A stretch of 64,000 bases of DNA, taken from positions 5,456,001 to 5,520,000 of the forward strand of contig CAJFCV020000003.1 of assembly GCA_904066235.2 (NCBI GenBank). The letters run 5' to 3'. The position numbers were made by a program, and so were the translations under genes. Below are positions 23,870 to 35,879 of the stretch, piece by piece (position 1 is the stretch's first letter; each line of letters begins with the position of its first letter). The notes beneath the pieces are model-generated. The model ran no database searches. It was not told the origin of the DNA and was given only the letters and a program-made list of their open reading frames with translations. Source of the stretch: Bursaphelenchus xylophilus (taxonomy: Eukaryota; Nematoda; Chromadorea; Rhabditida; Aphelenchoididae).

Positions 23870-25140
23870 TGCATCGCAAGCGCGAAACTCAGATTTCCAT
23901 TAAATTTTGCACTCTCTTTGGGTATCGGCCACATCAATCTCTGAAATTTTTAGCTTGCGTTTTCCGCGGTCTAATAGTAAGTAGTAATTTTTTGAAATTT
24001 TTTCAAAAATATTCGATTTAGCGGTTCTCGAGGGTGTTGGTTATGACACCACGCGGGAAAACTTTTTACTTCTCCGAGTTTGGTGCAGCCCAGACAATCA
24101 TCATGGATACTATCGGACAAAAACCAAAACAAACCGGTAAAAACCCCATTTTCAGTATGCTCTTTCAATCATACAAGCCTTATGGACGAAGAATTCTGAA
24201 CATTTTATACCAAAAATTGGAAAAACAACTTTTCTACCGTAACCCGCTTACTAAACGTAAAATTTTCTATGGAAAGGGTCAAAATTTTGCACGAAGAGTT
24301 CGTTTATGTCAGATAAAAAATTCTGCAGTTTTGTCCAACTACATCACCCTGTTCCAGAGTTATAGGGGATTATTTGTTCCCAAAACCCCTTTCTCGAACC
24401 TCTAAAATCGCATTTTCAACTTTACAGCATCCAATGGGCATTTTCTGGAAGCCGTAAACTTCGTGGTGTTGCTTGCAGTACCCATTAGTTACTAAATATA
24501 CAAATAATCTTCTATAACTCTGGAACCGGTCGCTGGATGTGGATGAAACTTGGTGTAATTATGTTTCAGATTATGCAGATTCGCAGTGCAAAATTTCAAG
24601 TCTTTCCGACCGTCATATGTTTTACCGTAGTAAGTGAATTACGGTAGAAAAATCGGAATTCTAATTTTTGGTGTGAAACGTCCAGCAGTATTTGAGTAAT
24701 AAGAATGTGTGATTTAGACCTCATACTGAAGTTAAATATTGGTTTTTTGACGATTTTCTGATTTTTTCCATACATTATCCACGATGATTGTGTAAGACTA
24801 GTTTGGCTGCGAAAGATTAAGATGTTGGAAACAATCTGAAACACATCAAAAGTTTGCGGATCTATAGAAAATTATGATCACGATTCTTAAACATTTTTGA
24901 AATCTTTGATAATTGGAAGGCCGAAAATTGAATCACAGGTATGCGATTTAAAACTTCAAATAGGCCATTTGAGTGCCAAATCCACCATCAGAAACCCGGA
25001 AAAAGCAAAAGAAAAAATTTGAGAGGGAAAATTAGTCGGTCAAATGAGTTGAGCTAGGGGTATATTCGGACTCTCCATATTCGGAAATTTGTTTCAAGTT
25101 TCATCAAAATCGGAGCGTCGCGCGCGTTGCACTTGGGATG
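23870..25140. mobile_element. Long inverted-repeat element, same TIR family as 15234-15676
   Basis: 24075-24290 and the reverse complement of 24600-24825 align well (CAGACAATCATCATGGATA versus CACAATCATCGTGGATAAT; TACCAAAAATTGGAAAAAC versus CACCAAAAATTAGAATTCC; TTTCTACCGTAA in both), giving a palindrome centred near 24450. The outer ends match the termini of the 15234 element: GAAACTCAGATTTCCATTAA near 23885, and CCCAAGTGC...CGACGCTCCGATTTTGATGAA read leftward from about 25136. Both arms contain a similar short ORF, but no transposase motif is visible. Exact ends and target duplication were not resolved. Confidence 0.65.
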
Positions 25141-25145
25141 TCAGA

Positions 25146-26219
25146 AAAATCCGCCAAATTAACAACCCTTATTGTAGCTGTTAGCAATGGTTTTCGCGGC
25201 GTTGCAACAGTTTTATCAACTGGATTGACTGCATTAAGTAAAGCTCACAGCGTAAACGGCGGGGCGAATGAATATTTCGGTTCATGTTAGTATTATCCAC
25301 AGAACACAAATTGAATTTAGGATGCCCGGAGGCGGCTCTGTGATTGAATTCTTCGGCCCAAACTAAGGCTAAAAAATTATAAACTGTTTTCAAATTGAAT
25401 TTCCGTTTGATGTTACACTTTTCCTATGTCTGCAGAATTCCTTTTTCTTGTTTACAGAGTATATTTACGGTAACTCTAGGATACTGCAATGGAGTAAATT
25501 TGCGCATCGTTGGGGCTGTTGTTGTATTGGATTGAATGATTAATAACAACATCCAAAACGCACGACCAAATGATTGGTTTTCCCCTAGGGGCGATGGATC
25601 TTTCTCCTTCTTATCCTTTTTTATTTTGGTGTTTTTTATATTCAAATCCATGATTTTTTGATGCATTATTTTAAGAGAAAGTGTCTCAATTTCCGGATGT
25701 AATTAACACCCGGAATAAGAACACATTGAGTGGTAAAAGCCCTCGGAAACAATTTGGAACCTCGCTTTGACTTAGAAGAAAGAGGAAAATGCCCGGCTTT
25801 CTACTCTCGGGCTCTTTTCCTCGTATTTTTCGGCTTTTTTAGGAACAAAAACCGCAAGAGTGTAATTTATATAAAAAGTTTTGTCATGTTTTTACCTCCT
25901 AGCCGGTGTTAGAATTAAAAGATGCAACTTCCGTTTTCTAACGCCGGGGTTTCTAAACCTGCTGATAAGTTTTCTTTGGGGATTTGTTCAAAAAGTCGTA
26001 GTATTAAATTTTTTAAAACTATTGTTCCTTATTTATATTTGTCATACATATATTTGGGGAATGTACTCGTCCGAAAAGCTTAGTTCTCGAGTTTCGGATC
26101 TTTTTTGAGCAACACGAATACCTCACTTCCCATTGAAGGTCGATTACCTTCCAGCGGAAGCGACGCAACCCCACATTCCGGTCTGGACATTCACATGGAT
26201 CCCCTGGTCCTCCGATTAA
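25146..26219. other. Intergenic AT-rich region
   Basis: Upstream of the S6KL-like kinase. Short ORFs on the minus strand (25181-25393, 25424-25666) lack any recognisable family. I see no gene here. Confidence 0.4.
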
Positions 26220-28130
26220 ATGGGAAATGAACATTCCAGTTCCAAGTCCGTCGACTTCAATGCCAGTTCCTTGGTAAGGCTGTTGTGATGTATAATGATG
26301 GACGATGACATACTCGTGTCAGCTTTTCGATTTCCATTTTTGACATTATTGCAGGATGATGATTTGGAGGCCTCGCCTCCACCAAAAAAGCGCACGAAGC
26401 TCCTCCGCGGAAGTTTTTCCCTTCGGTCGATTGCATCATTTGCCAGTTCGGCCAGATCATCCGACCAGAAATCGAGTGATCCTGAGAAAACGTTTCGAAA
26501 AAGAAAGCACACGAGTATTCCACGGTCACCATCCACTCCAACCAGTAAGATTTCCATATTAGGACTTCTAGATCTCTTGTTCAGGGGTTTTGGGATTCGA
26601 AAGACATTGGCCGAGTCTTCTAGGACACGGATTTGAGCCTGAATTCCCATGGAGGAGTGACATAACTGAAAGCGACTTCTTGGTAAGTTTCGGGCGTGAT
26701 ATCACACATTATCAGATATTAAATTCTGTTGGGAATGGCCGCTTTGGAGATGTGTACCGGGCCTGCCGCAGAACAAACCCAGGTCAGCAGGTTGCCCTAA
26801 AGGTTCAGAATAAAACGGATATTCTAAAGACCGAAGCAGAAGAACAAATTTGCAATGAAGTGAGAGTACTAGTAAGTATATCTGATTCTAGATCGAGTAA
26901 CTTTTAATCTCACTATTTTCAGAAATCGCTTGGTTCTCATCAATTTATTGCCGCCTTTTTGGACTCCTGGCAGACACAAACTGAACTGTTTACTGTAATG
27001 GAATATGTGGATGGATACGGGGATTTATTCACACTTTGGAGTGATTATGGCCAATTCTCTGAGGAGCTGGTGAGGTTGTATGGAGCGGAGCTTGCTCTGG
27101 GATTAGGTAAATTTAATGACTTTTAAGTGGACCAATTATTTTTGGATTATTTACATAACCGGAACATTATTCATCGAGACATAAAGATGGAAAACATTGC
27201 CTTGGATATCAAAATGCATGTCAAATTTGTGGATTTCGGGTTTTCGAAGTTCTTGGCACCCAAAGACCGAACAAATACCATATGTGGTACTCTCCAATAC
27301 ATGGCTCCGGAGGTGGCTCGGGGACGTCCTTACGATTCGGCTGTGGATTGGTGGAGTCTCGGAGTGTCGTTGTTTGTGATGAGAACAGGAACATATCCAT
27401 TTGCGAACAGCAACGCGCTAAATCATCGTGAATTGGTATTTGATCAACGTGATTTCCCAGAAACGTGCACTCAAGAATTCAAAGATGTCATGAAAATGGT
27501 ATGTAGGATTTTAATATTAACATTTAAAAGTCTGTTCGTGTCAATGTAAGGTGTCGGTAGCATGGCATGAAGACATTCCGTATTGGGTATCTATGGGGCT
27601 CAATTTGCTACGCTAATACAGTGGAAAATGGTGATTCAAAAAAAATGAAAGATACAGCAGAAAAGCAAAAACGCTGATAATAAATATTTTAATACCGCTC
27701 CAGCAGTTTTCGCAAGAGATCCATCCAGACAGTTCTAGATTTTTTTTTCGGGTCAACCCGTAGGAGGGTTCTGATTTCAAGCAACATATTATTTTATTTG
27801 AATAACACGCACAGTCTTAATGAGGGCTAAATTCTTTTTAGCTTTTGGCAATTGACCCGAACCAAAGGCTTCGAAGTTCTCAAGCCCTTTTTGCGCACAA
27901 TTTCTTCTACAATGTGAATATTGAAGGCATTTACAAACAAGATGTAAGTTGTTCCTATTCTTACCAATGCTTTATAGGTATGTCCATGGGAACTCTTGAA
28001 GAATGAATGTAAAACAAGAAATTGGGAAGGACGGGAATTGCCTCAGGGTGGCTATTCCGAGCATTACTCACGGGTCTTGTCTAACTTCTCGGGGTTTGAA
28101 GGTCGATTTGACGGAATGGAAACGGATTGA
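26220..28130 (+). CDS. AGC-type Ser/Thr kinase, S6KL/RPS6KL1-like
   Basis: Start ATG at 26220 gives MGNEHSSSK, a strong N-myristoylation sequence, and exon 1 is exactly 18 codons. Exon 2 is Lys/Arg/Ser-rich. The kinase domain begins near 26716: glycine loop GNGRFGDVYRA, ATP lysine in VALKVQ, HRDIKMEN (27175), DFG in FVDFGFSKF, CGTLQYMAPE and DWWSLGV. The last exons add LLAIDPNQRL and a C-terminal tail ending at TGA 28128. CGTLQYMAPE and the N-terminal MGN are features I associate with S6KL/RSKL pseudo-S6 kinases, but the ortholog is tentative. Two oddities: a 33-nt in-frame stretch (26683-26715) with GTAAGT and CAG ends could be retained or spliced; and the join before LDYLH requires either a 21-nt intron (27107-27127) or a non-AG acceptor. 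Confidence 0.82.
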
Positions 28131-28449
28131 CAACCGCCCATGTACATATTTACACTCATAGAACCTTGTGTTTTTCCAATCCCCTTGTAAGCCGAATAAA
28201 TTTCTTTCATGGGGAAAGATAGTTTTTATTTTTGTTCTGGGCGAAAAATGTAAACCCAATTTGATTCGTTCGTTTATAAAGTATTCGATTGGATTCGAAA
28301 CCGGTGCGATTACAATTTTTAGGGCGAGATATCAGACACGAAAAAACTAAATACAACATACCTGCATAAAGCTCAAACAAAATACAACAATTGAGGCATA
28401 GGAAGATTAGACAGACGACACCTGGAGCAGTAAAAGCATTGGATAGAGA
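28131..28449. other. Convergent 3' spacer between the two kinases
   Basis: 319 bp between stop codons of oppositely oriented genes; AT-rich, nothing recognised. Confidence 0.4.
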
Positions 28450-30998
28450 TCAATTAGCCGGACGATAGAACACAAATTCGGCTCTTCCATTCTCCAACTG
28501 ACCATCTTCAGAATCACTGTATTCGTAGACATCGTCGTCAGAAAGCGATGACTGAAATAAAATCCAATGAATCATACCAAGAAAACAGTGAAACGTATCA
28601 GAAACAACGTACTTGGTGACTAGTTTGGTGAGGAACGGAGGTAAAAACTTTTTTGTATTGTCGCAACAATTGAGTATTGGCACGGTGTAATTGGAAGACC
28701 GTTTTCTGACCAGGCTTCAAAACATTAAAGTCGGGATTGGAGTATCTTCGCATTTTAGATGGTGGTCTGTCTGGAGGGTGTTGAAGTTGTTCATCAATTT
28801 CATCAACTGCTTCAGCCGCCTTGGCCTCGTCCGCATTCGTAATTCGTGCGGGGTCCTAAAAATTGTTTATGTACTTCAAACAATACAACAAGCAACATAC
28901 CTTCACCCATTTCTCAGCCAATAATTCACGGGCTTTTAGACGTTTCTTAGGATAACGTAACAATAGTTTTTTAAGGAGTAATTTCGCCGACCAAGACACT
29001 TCAGTCAGATAATCATCACTCAAGGGAACCTTTGCTTCAAGGATTTGATCAAACAACTCTCCTTGATCATCGTTTTGGGTATAGAAGGGAGGAAAGCCGG
29101 CTAACAATAAGTACATAATAATTCCAGAAGACCAGCTGTCACACTCAAAGGAATATCTAAAGAATAAAGGTCTATCAACGAAACGAGATTCCTTACCCTT
29201 CTTTGGCCACAACTTCTGGAGCCACATATGTTGGTGTTCCACAGACAGTAAACAACATCTGTCCTTTCACAATGCGCGTCGCCAATCCAAGATCAGTAAC
29301 CTTTACTTTGCAAAGCTGATTCTCATCAAAATATACTAGAAGATTCTCAGGTTTGATGTCTCGATGAACCACACTGTTTGCATGCATGAAAGTTAATGCT
29401 GACGCAAGGCAGGACATCACACTAGCACAGTTATATTCATCCAAGACTTTGTTAACCTTCATGTAGTCAAAAAGATCTCCAGCAGGAATGTATTCCAACT
29501 CGATTATTTGTCCGACATTGGGCTGTTCGTATGTTTTAAACATCTTCACGATGTGGTCACATCTTAGGGCTTTCATTAATTCAATCTCACGTGCAACGAA
29601 CTCGGCCATATTATTGTTCTTCATGGAAATTATTTTGACAGCAAAAAGTTTTCCTTTTCTAAAAATAGGATACAATTATTAAAGACTCCATGGACGCAGC
29701 TAGCGGCCCCCTTAATCGTTTCGTGTTTATTGGATTTTAGGCAAGGGAAACATTTTAGGGGTACCTTGGCAGGGGGCGACCCCCCTCCTAATTTCTGGTC
29801 TACTGCGTCTCTCAAAAACTCAAAATGACATACGCATTTCTTGCTTTGAACACTTCAGCACTATGTCCACGACCCAGAAATCCAACAATATCAGTATTGG
29901 GGAGTTGTGGAACTTCATCACTTCTGGTGGCATTCAATCCATCTTGATCTCCACATTCTGAAGGCATTGAGGATTGTCGACTTCTCTTTACATGGCATTT
30001 GTAGCGTGTTACAGAAGGCCGTTGAAGCGGGCGAGATTGTTTATTCAACGTGGATGTCCATTTAGGTACCCCAACTTGATCGTAGTTCAATGGAACAAAT
30101 TTTGCGGTACTAAAATAAAAACTATCATATAAAACATACAGCTAAAATATATTTCCCCTTAATTTAGACCCAAAAGTCGTCCAAACGTTCGAAAGCACTA
30201 ACCAAACGTCTTACCAAACAGTGAGTTAAGGTTGTATAAACAAACAAATCCTTTTCTTTTATACTACTTTTTACTAAAATCCCGTTCGACGCATTTGCTG
30301 ACTCCTGACGATGAGATAAAAAACCCAAACAGTAAATGAATTTCGGTCACTAAGGTCTTCTTTTGAATGTTTTAAAGTATTTTTGATCTTACCTCGCGCA
30401 CACATAGGTTTCGTTATGTCTCATGTCATCCAATGCGGTAATGAGTACTCCATTTGTTGAAAATATATTTCGTGCACCATATAAAAGCGCTGCATGCCGT
30501 CCAACTTTCGAATTTACATCTTCTAGGAATGCGTCAAAGGTTTTAAAGGCTGAGATTGAATAGGCAACCGGCTAAAAATTGAAGTAAGAATAAACCTCAA
30601 ATGTTCTTACCTTTGAGAAGCGATCTCCATTAAAGCATAGTCTGATTCGCTTCCCTTGTATTGGAAAGTACATGTTATAATGCCTGATTGAACGCCTGAA
30701 AAAAGAAACAAATATTATTTTTCAGTCCAAACCCAAATTTAAAGTATATTTCAAGCTACGGGACCAAACCCATAAATAGTTTTATAAAAGCCTGCCTTGA
30801 CTTTGATCCACAACCAGCAGTTTTTGGAGGTTCTGTTCCATTTTCCTGTTTGTGGAGCTCCTTGAATGGTACCCCAGTCGCAGTGCTCGGTGCATTTCTC
30901 TTGGCCGGGGAGTCTGGGGAGCCCGTTGACTGAATATTATCTTCTCGAAAGCAGACCCGAGCGGACATCGTGTCCAGATCACGGTCAGAGGCGACCAT
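28450..30998 (-). CDS. zyg-8: Doublecortin-like kinase (DCLK / ZYG-8 type)
   Basis: A microtubule-binding doublecortin segment precedes a CaMK-family kinase. On the minus strand, a Ser/Pro-rich leader (ATG at 30998, or 30968) is followed by DCX-like sequence: RRIRLCFNGDRF-type words, FDAFLEDVNSKVGRHAALLYG, GVLITALDDM and YVCAR (30690-30395), then PLNYDQVGVPKW (30100). The kinase part runs about 29900-28910: FLGRGHSAEVFKA glycine loop, FAVKIIS lysine, VVHRDIKPENLL, VTDLGLATR, CGTPTYVAPE, WSSGIIMYLLLAGFPPF and KKRLKARELL. The metal-binding triad is DLG rather than DFG. The tail ends in an acidic region and FVFYRPAN, stop at 28450. The exon 1-2 junction uses an inferred GTAGCT donor. Only one DCX repeat is clear to me, where DCLK proteins usually have two; a second may lie in an exon I did not join. 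Confidence 0.88.
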
Positions 30999-32707
30999 TT
31001 CGCGGCTGGCTCGTAAAGGCGGGACTTATCACTAGTGATTGGTGTCCTTGTGGGACCGCAGACCATTCCCCACGACTGCTGTTCGAGGTGGAGGGTCGGT
31101 CTTGTGCCAATCAGCCGAGCTAAAAAGAAACAGCCTTTATTTAACCAGGGATGAACTTAAAATAAAACGCGGATTTGAGTGACGTTTAGGGGGACGGTTC
31201 GGAGAAAGCACATTCCGCGAAAATGAACACCACAAAATACGTTAATTTCGTATTACAAAACGGGAACGGAAAGCAAATGCGTAAAAATGGGATCTAAAAA
31301 ACTCCTGACCCATTCTTTGAAAAATAACTCGTCGAAAACACCTCCAAGTCTCATTTCGGCATGGGTTACCTGTTTAACTGCGCTCCGTTCCCGACTTTTT
31401 CGATCATTTATGGAGCGAATTCCCTCAAAAAGAGAATTCGAACGAACAAACCATAGAGGTGACTAAACATTTCTTCAACAAACACAGCTCTGTTATACAC
31501 GATGGGTTTTACACAAAATTACATTTTAAAACTGACATAAAACATTTTTTTAAGTCAAAGCGACAAGAACTAGACTCGGCCTTTTTTAATCGCGCAAAAC
31601 ACAATGACAGTGTAATTTTCGATTGAATAAAATAGCAATGTCAAGTAAAAAAAGGAATTGGTTTGTTACATCAAAAATACTGGCCAAAATAGTAACAATG
31701 CCTATAAATATTCTTTAACTGACCACCACCCGCGTGAAGAAGCATTTCCAGACCCCTTGAGCGCGCTTCATTTTGGCCGAGGAGAGTCAAAAAGAAACGA
31801 ATGGACATCGAGCTCAGAGGTAATCCCTTCTGGAACCGCGCAGCGCTCCATCTAGCCGATGCTATGAAAAGCGCTGCATTCGAATGCCGGCTGACAAATC
31901 TCCGAAATCTTCGCCGTCTTTCGTTTCATTAGCCGAAACCCCCTAGGGCAAGGCGAAACCACGGTTGCGATGGCGACCTTCGCCCCTTTTCTCTGACATG
32001 AACTCCATGTACGTGATCTACTGCTACCAAGTATCATACAGAACTTCCTACAGGAAAGTGGATGATTGTATTTTTCCTATTCTACGTACAATAGATTATA
32101 AAAAAATGTTTCCTGTGATTTAGACTTTAAAATACGTAATCTTCCAGATTTTATATCGAATATCCAAAATAATGCTCACATAAACTTATACATCAAAGCG
32201 AAAAAGACGATTTCGACAAGGCGGCGGAAAAATAATTTGCTTTTCCTTCTATGGAAAGTGTCCCCAAAAGCTAATACATCTCAAAATTGACAATTGCAAA
32301 TTGTAAACGACATAGAAAAAAGTTTATTCAAGCTCTGTAATGAATAAACTTACAACTCAAAATTCTAACAATAAAAAAAACACATTTCTATTGGTGTAAT
32401 TAGAGTCTCGCCACGAAAACAAAAAATCCGAAAAAGTTGGCATATCGCAATAAAATTAGAAAACTAAAAATGTGAAAATGGTCGACTGGTGGTTTGAATA
32501 GGACAAAATTTTTTTCTTGATTGCTAGTTGTCATTTTACTTTTGGAGCTTCGAAGGAAATACTCCAGGTGTAATTAAAGCCGTTTGGATATCGCGGGAAT
32601 CCGTCGGGTTTTGGCTGATTTCCCGGCGATAAGAGATCGAGAACAACGCGTCTGTGTGACCGGAAAATTTTAGACGACTCATTGAGTGCTTATAGGGTGT
32701 TTCTAAA
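30999..32707. other. Divergent intergenic region (DCLK / RING protein promoters)
   Basis: 1.7 kb between genes transcribed apart. Short ORFs on both strands carry no family signal. No repeat or RNA gene recognised. Confidence 0.4.
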
Positions 32708-34208
32708 ATGACATCGATTCCGTCGCCCCAATTAGTGGCTTCTACTTCCAACATTCCTTCGGTGAGTATAATACGTTGAAATTTATATTTATATTTAGGA
32801 GCATGTGACTATTAATGTTGAGGGGGAAGGGAGTGCAAATCATAGTTTAACGCGACAGGACTCAGCTGGGGAGAGAAGGGCAAGATTCTCAGCTTCAGAT
32901 GTTGTTGACAGTGTAACTCAAGCCGGAATTCCTCTTTCTGATGACGATGCCGCTACTTTGATCGACTTGTTGGGAAGATTCTCGTTGACACGTCCGGCCG
33001 GTTTTTTACTGTTTGTAAGTTGGTTACGGTTATATTTGTTCCTGCCGGCCCGTCGGTTTTCAGATTATGATTTTTTGTTTCTGATGCTTGTTTTATTGTT
33101 AGTGTGAATTAGACTTGGGCATAATCTGAGTCTGTAGTTCGCCTCCCGGGCAGGTTGAGATAATAGAGACATACCAACTTCCCGCATACGGAAGTTTACC
33201 AAGGTTGCTAAATTCAATGTTACTATTACTTTTTTTAGTTACCGGACTATCATTTCCTCAACGTAACGATATTATTCCTGGTGGTTGGACTTCTGGCTCT
33301 TTTTCGAATAGTTTATGTCTATATATTCGAATTGATACTTTTCATATTCCACGCCCTTTATTACCGAGACTTTGTTCGCTTGTCCGTGATGCAAGTACGA
33401 CCGTTCTGGAAGACATTTTCTCAGTTCGTGATACGATGTTCTATTCTTGGTATATTTTGTGATCACTCGGAATTCATAAACGTATTGTGTTTTGGAATGG
33501 TCAAAACAGAAAGCTTCTTTTATCTCATCTATGTGATTTCGATAGCGAATTTTATCGTTATGGATATTTGTCTATTCATTGAGTGCTTAGTAAGTTAATT
33601 TTTTTGGGTACCTAAAATCTACGATTCATTAATTTTTAGTTGAACAATCTTGAAGTTCTGGACAAGACTCTGCGAATGCAAGCGATAAAGATGATTGAAT
33701 ATGTGTTTGTTTGTTACCTTTCGTTGTTGCCTATAATCCAATGGCAACGGTTTTTTGAGTCTATGTGGCTATTTATCCCGTATCTTTCATTAAGGGTAGG
33801 ATTGTTAGCAGGTTTTATATCTCCACGATTTTAGACAGTGATTCTCATCCGCCTGTTTATCCAAACCTTGAAGTTGATGAAACAAAATCTCTCCTCGACT
33901 CATATTGGACTAAACGTTTCTTCAAATGAGATCGAAGATGACAATTGTGCAATTTGTCTAAACACAATGACCAGTGGCGTAAAGGTAGGATTAAAAATCA
34001 ATATTTTGATTCTGGAAACTTTCTCCCTTACAATTAATCCCTAAATGTTTATAATGTGTTTCAGTTGCCTTGTGGACACATCTTCGAAGAATTATGTGTA
34101 CGGAAATGGCTCGAGGAACGTAATGAATGTCCCCTATGCAGGAAATCGGTGGTTCCAAACTTTACTAAATATGACAGGGTGCCTCTTTTTCCGCCTTATA
34201 TCATCTAA
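32708..34208 (+). CDS. Multi-pass membrane RING protein, RNFT1/2-like, with altered zinc ligand
   Basis: Exon 1 begins at ATG 32708 (MTSIPSPQLVAST); exon 2 is acidic/Ser-rich. From 33239 three exons encode hydrophobic segments (VTILFLVVGLLALFRIVYVY, LIYVISIANFIVMDICLF, MIEYVFVCYLSLLPIIQW), then VILIRLFIQTLKLMKQN. The C-terminal RING lies at 33943-34150: CAIC, CGH, C and CPLC spaced normally, but the position of the fifth zinc ligand, usually His or Cys, is Glu in CGHIFEELC. The stop is TAA at 34206. The order (membrane part, then C-terminal RING) and HIF.E..C...W...R..CPLC resemble RNFT1/RNFT2, ER/Golgi ubiquitin ligases; it could also be a more distant membrane RING ligase. The 33836 junction works only with the acceptor TTTTAG before ACAGTG. 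Confidence 0.78.
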
Positions 34209-35879
34209 GACGGGTTAGAATGTGAAATTCTATACGGGTCGTTAAATTATACGGTTACTCAAAACACTGTGTCAGTTGTATATAATTAGATAAATTTTAA
34301 TAGAAACGTATGACGAAGCCACAATTTCTGTCGTATCTCCGTTTTTGTAAATGTAAGGGAGCTGTAATTAAGAGGGCGCGAGGTCATCCAGCAATTAGTG
34401 GCTCTTGAGATTTCGAGGTATCGTAAAGGCTTGCGCAATATCAGTGTAAGCTAGAGGGTATTTTGGTTTCTACATTATGCAGCCTAAAGGTTTCTGCAGG
34501 GGAATTAGGTAATCGGTACCATTATTGGTATAAATTTTAATTATTTTAACTTGATGACGCTTGGTAAAAACAAAGACGATTTGAAACTTGGGAACTGTGA
34601 GGCTTCTCCTCGGTATGTCAAAGAGACTTTTCACTAAAGAAATGACATCATAATAAGTGTTGGATTCTTTAATCGCGCAACCAATTCTTTGTTCAGACTT
34701 CATTGTCTAATTTGAATTTTGTTTCGGTAACCTTGCAGAAGAAGAACATTCTCCTAGAGCGCTTTGATGAAACGCTTTCCTTTAGGTCAGCACATTTAAG
34801 GGTAACTTCAGTTCGCTGAAGAAGCCCTCGAGGACTTACAGTATACGGATAAAGAGATACGAATATTTCGAAAGGGTGATCTCGGCTGGGTAAGATTGGT
34901 GTCTATTAAATTGTCGGCCTTTCTTTGGCAGCTTGGATCACCAATTAAACCATAAGTTGCCATAGGAAAGACGGAAAATCTAATACATCCGGGAACAGTA
35001 ACTTTATCAGAAGAGAAGTGAATCAGGTTCTAAATTATGTCGTTTCTGGCTGGCTCTGCATTTATATATTTCTAATGTTATAAACAAATTTACAGTGGAA
35101 TAAACAGTGCCTCGGATATTTACTGGAAAGGTTCGTTGAAATTTGAGAAAATCACTTTGATTGACGACGGGGGCTTCACGGCCTAAAAATTATGGACGAA
35201 CTTTTTTCACAAGAAATTTGAATTCTTTGGCGAGTTTCGTCTGAAACGAGGTGTCACAATTGCCTTAAAAAATAAAATAATTACAAAAAAGATTGAGAAA
35301 ATTGTGAAAAAGTACGATTGCAATAAGCTGTAAATCGGGAAGGTCCACAAATGGCCTCCTTTTTTGCTGGGAGGTTGGCATGTAAAATTTGACGCTAAGG
35401 CGGAACTAAAATGGGTATCGTATGCACGGTGCACCGCGGTGATATTGTTTCGTAGTTTTTATTTTATTTTTTTTACTCCAAGCTTCTTATTGGTCGCGTG
35501 AAATTTAAATTTTCTGTCGTGTCTTGAAAGCGAGGTTTACGTCGCACAGTAGGAGAGAATTTGACCTTATAACCCTTTGGCCTGAGGTAAATCTTACGCG
35601 ATCAATTTCCAAACAATGGATTAGTTTGGGTGGGATGCGTCTGCAAATTGTGCAATTCTGAAAAAGAGTTTACCTTATTAAGGTGGTCTTTACATTTTCT
35701 GCACTCCCGCCCTGTTATTTTGTAGAGGTTGTTCGATCATTTAGACTTCTGTTCTGATCGGGGGTGGTGGGATCTAAAATATTATTTTTGGGTCTTCCGT
35801 CGACTTATGTAAAATTATTGTTTTGTTTTCAGGATTTCAAGAAGCTGGAATATTCTATTATTGTTTATTTTTATTTATT
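34209..35879. other. Intergenic region upstream of the AP-2 gene
   Basis: 1.67 kb with no recognisable gene; probably 3' UTR of the RING gene and promoter of the AP-2 gene. TTTTCAG at 35825-35831 could be a 5' UTR or trans-splice acceptor for the ATG at 35880. Confidence 0.4.

Noticed and set aside
24034..24844. Two similar ORFs facing each other (24034-24405 +, 24596-24844 -)
   Set aside because: They are the inverted arms of one repeat element, not a pair of genes.
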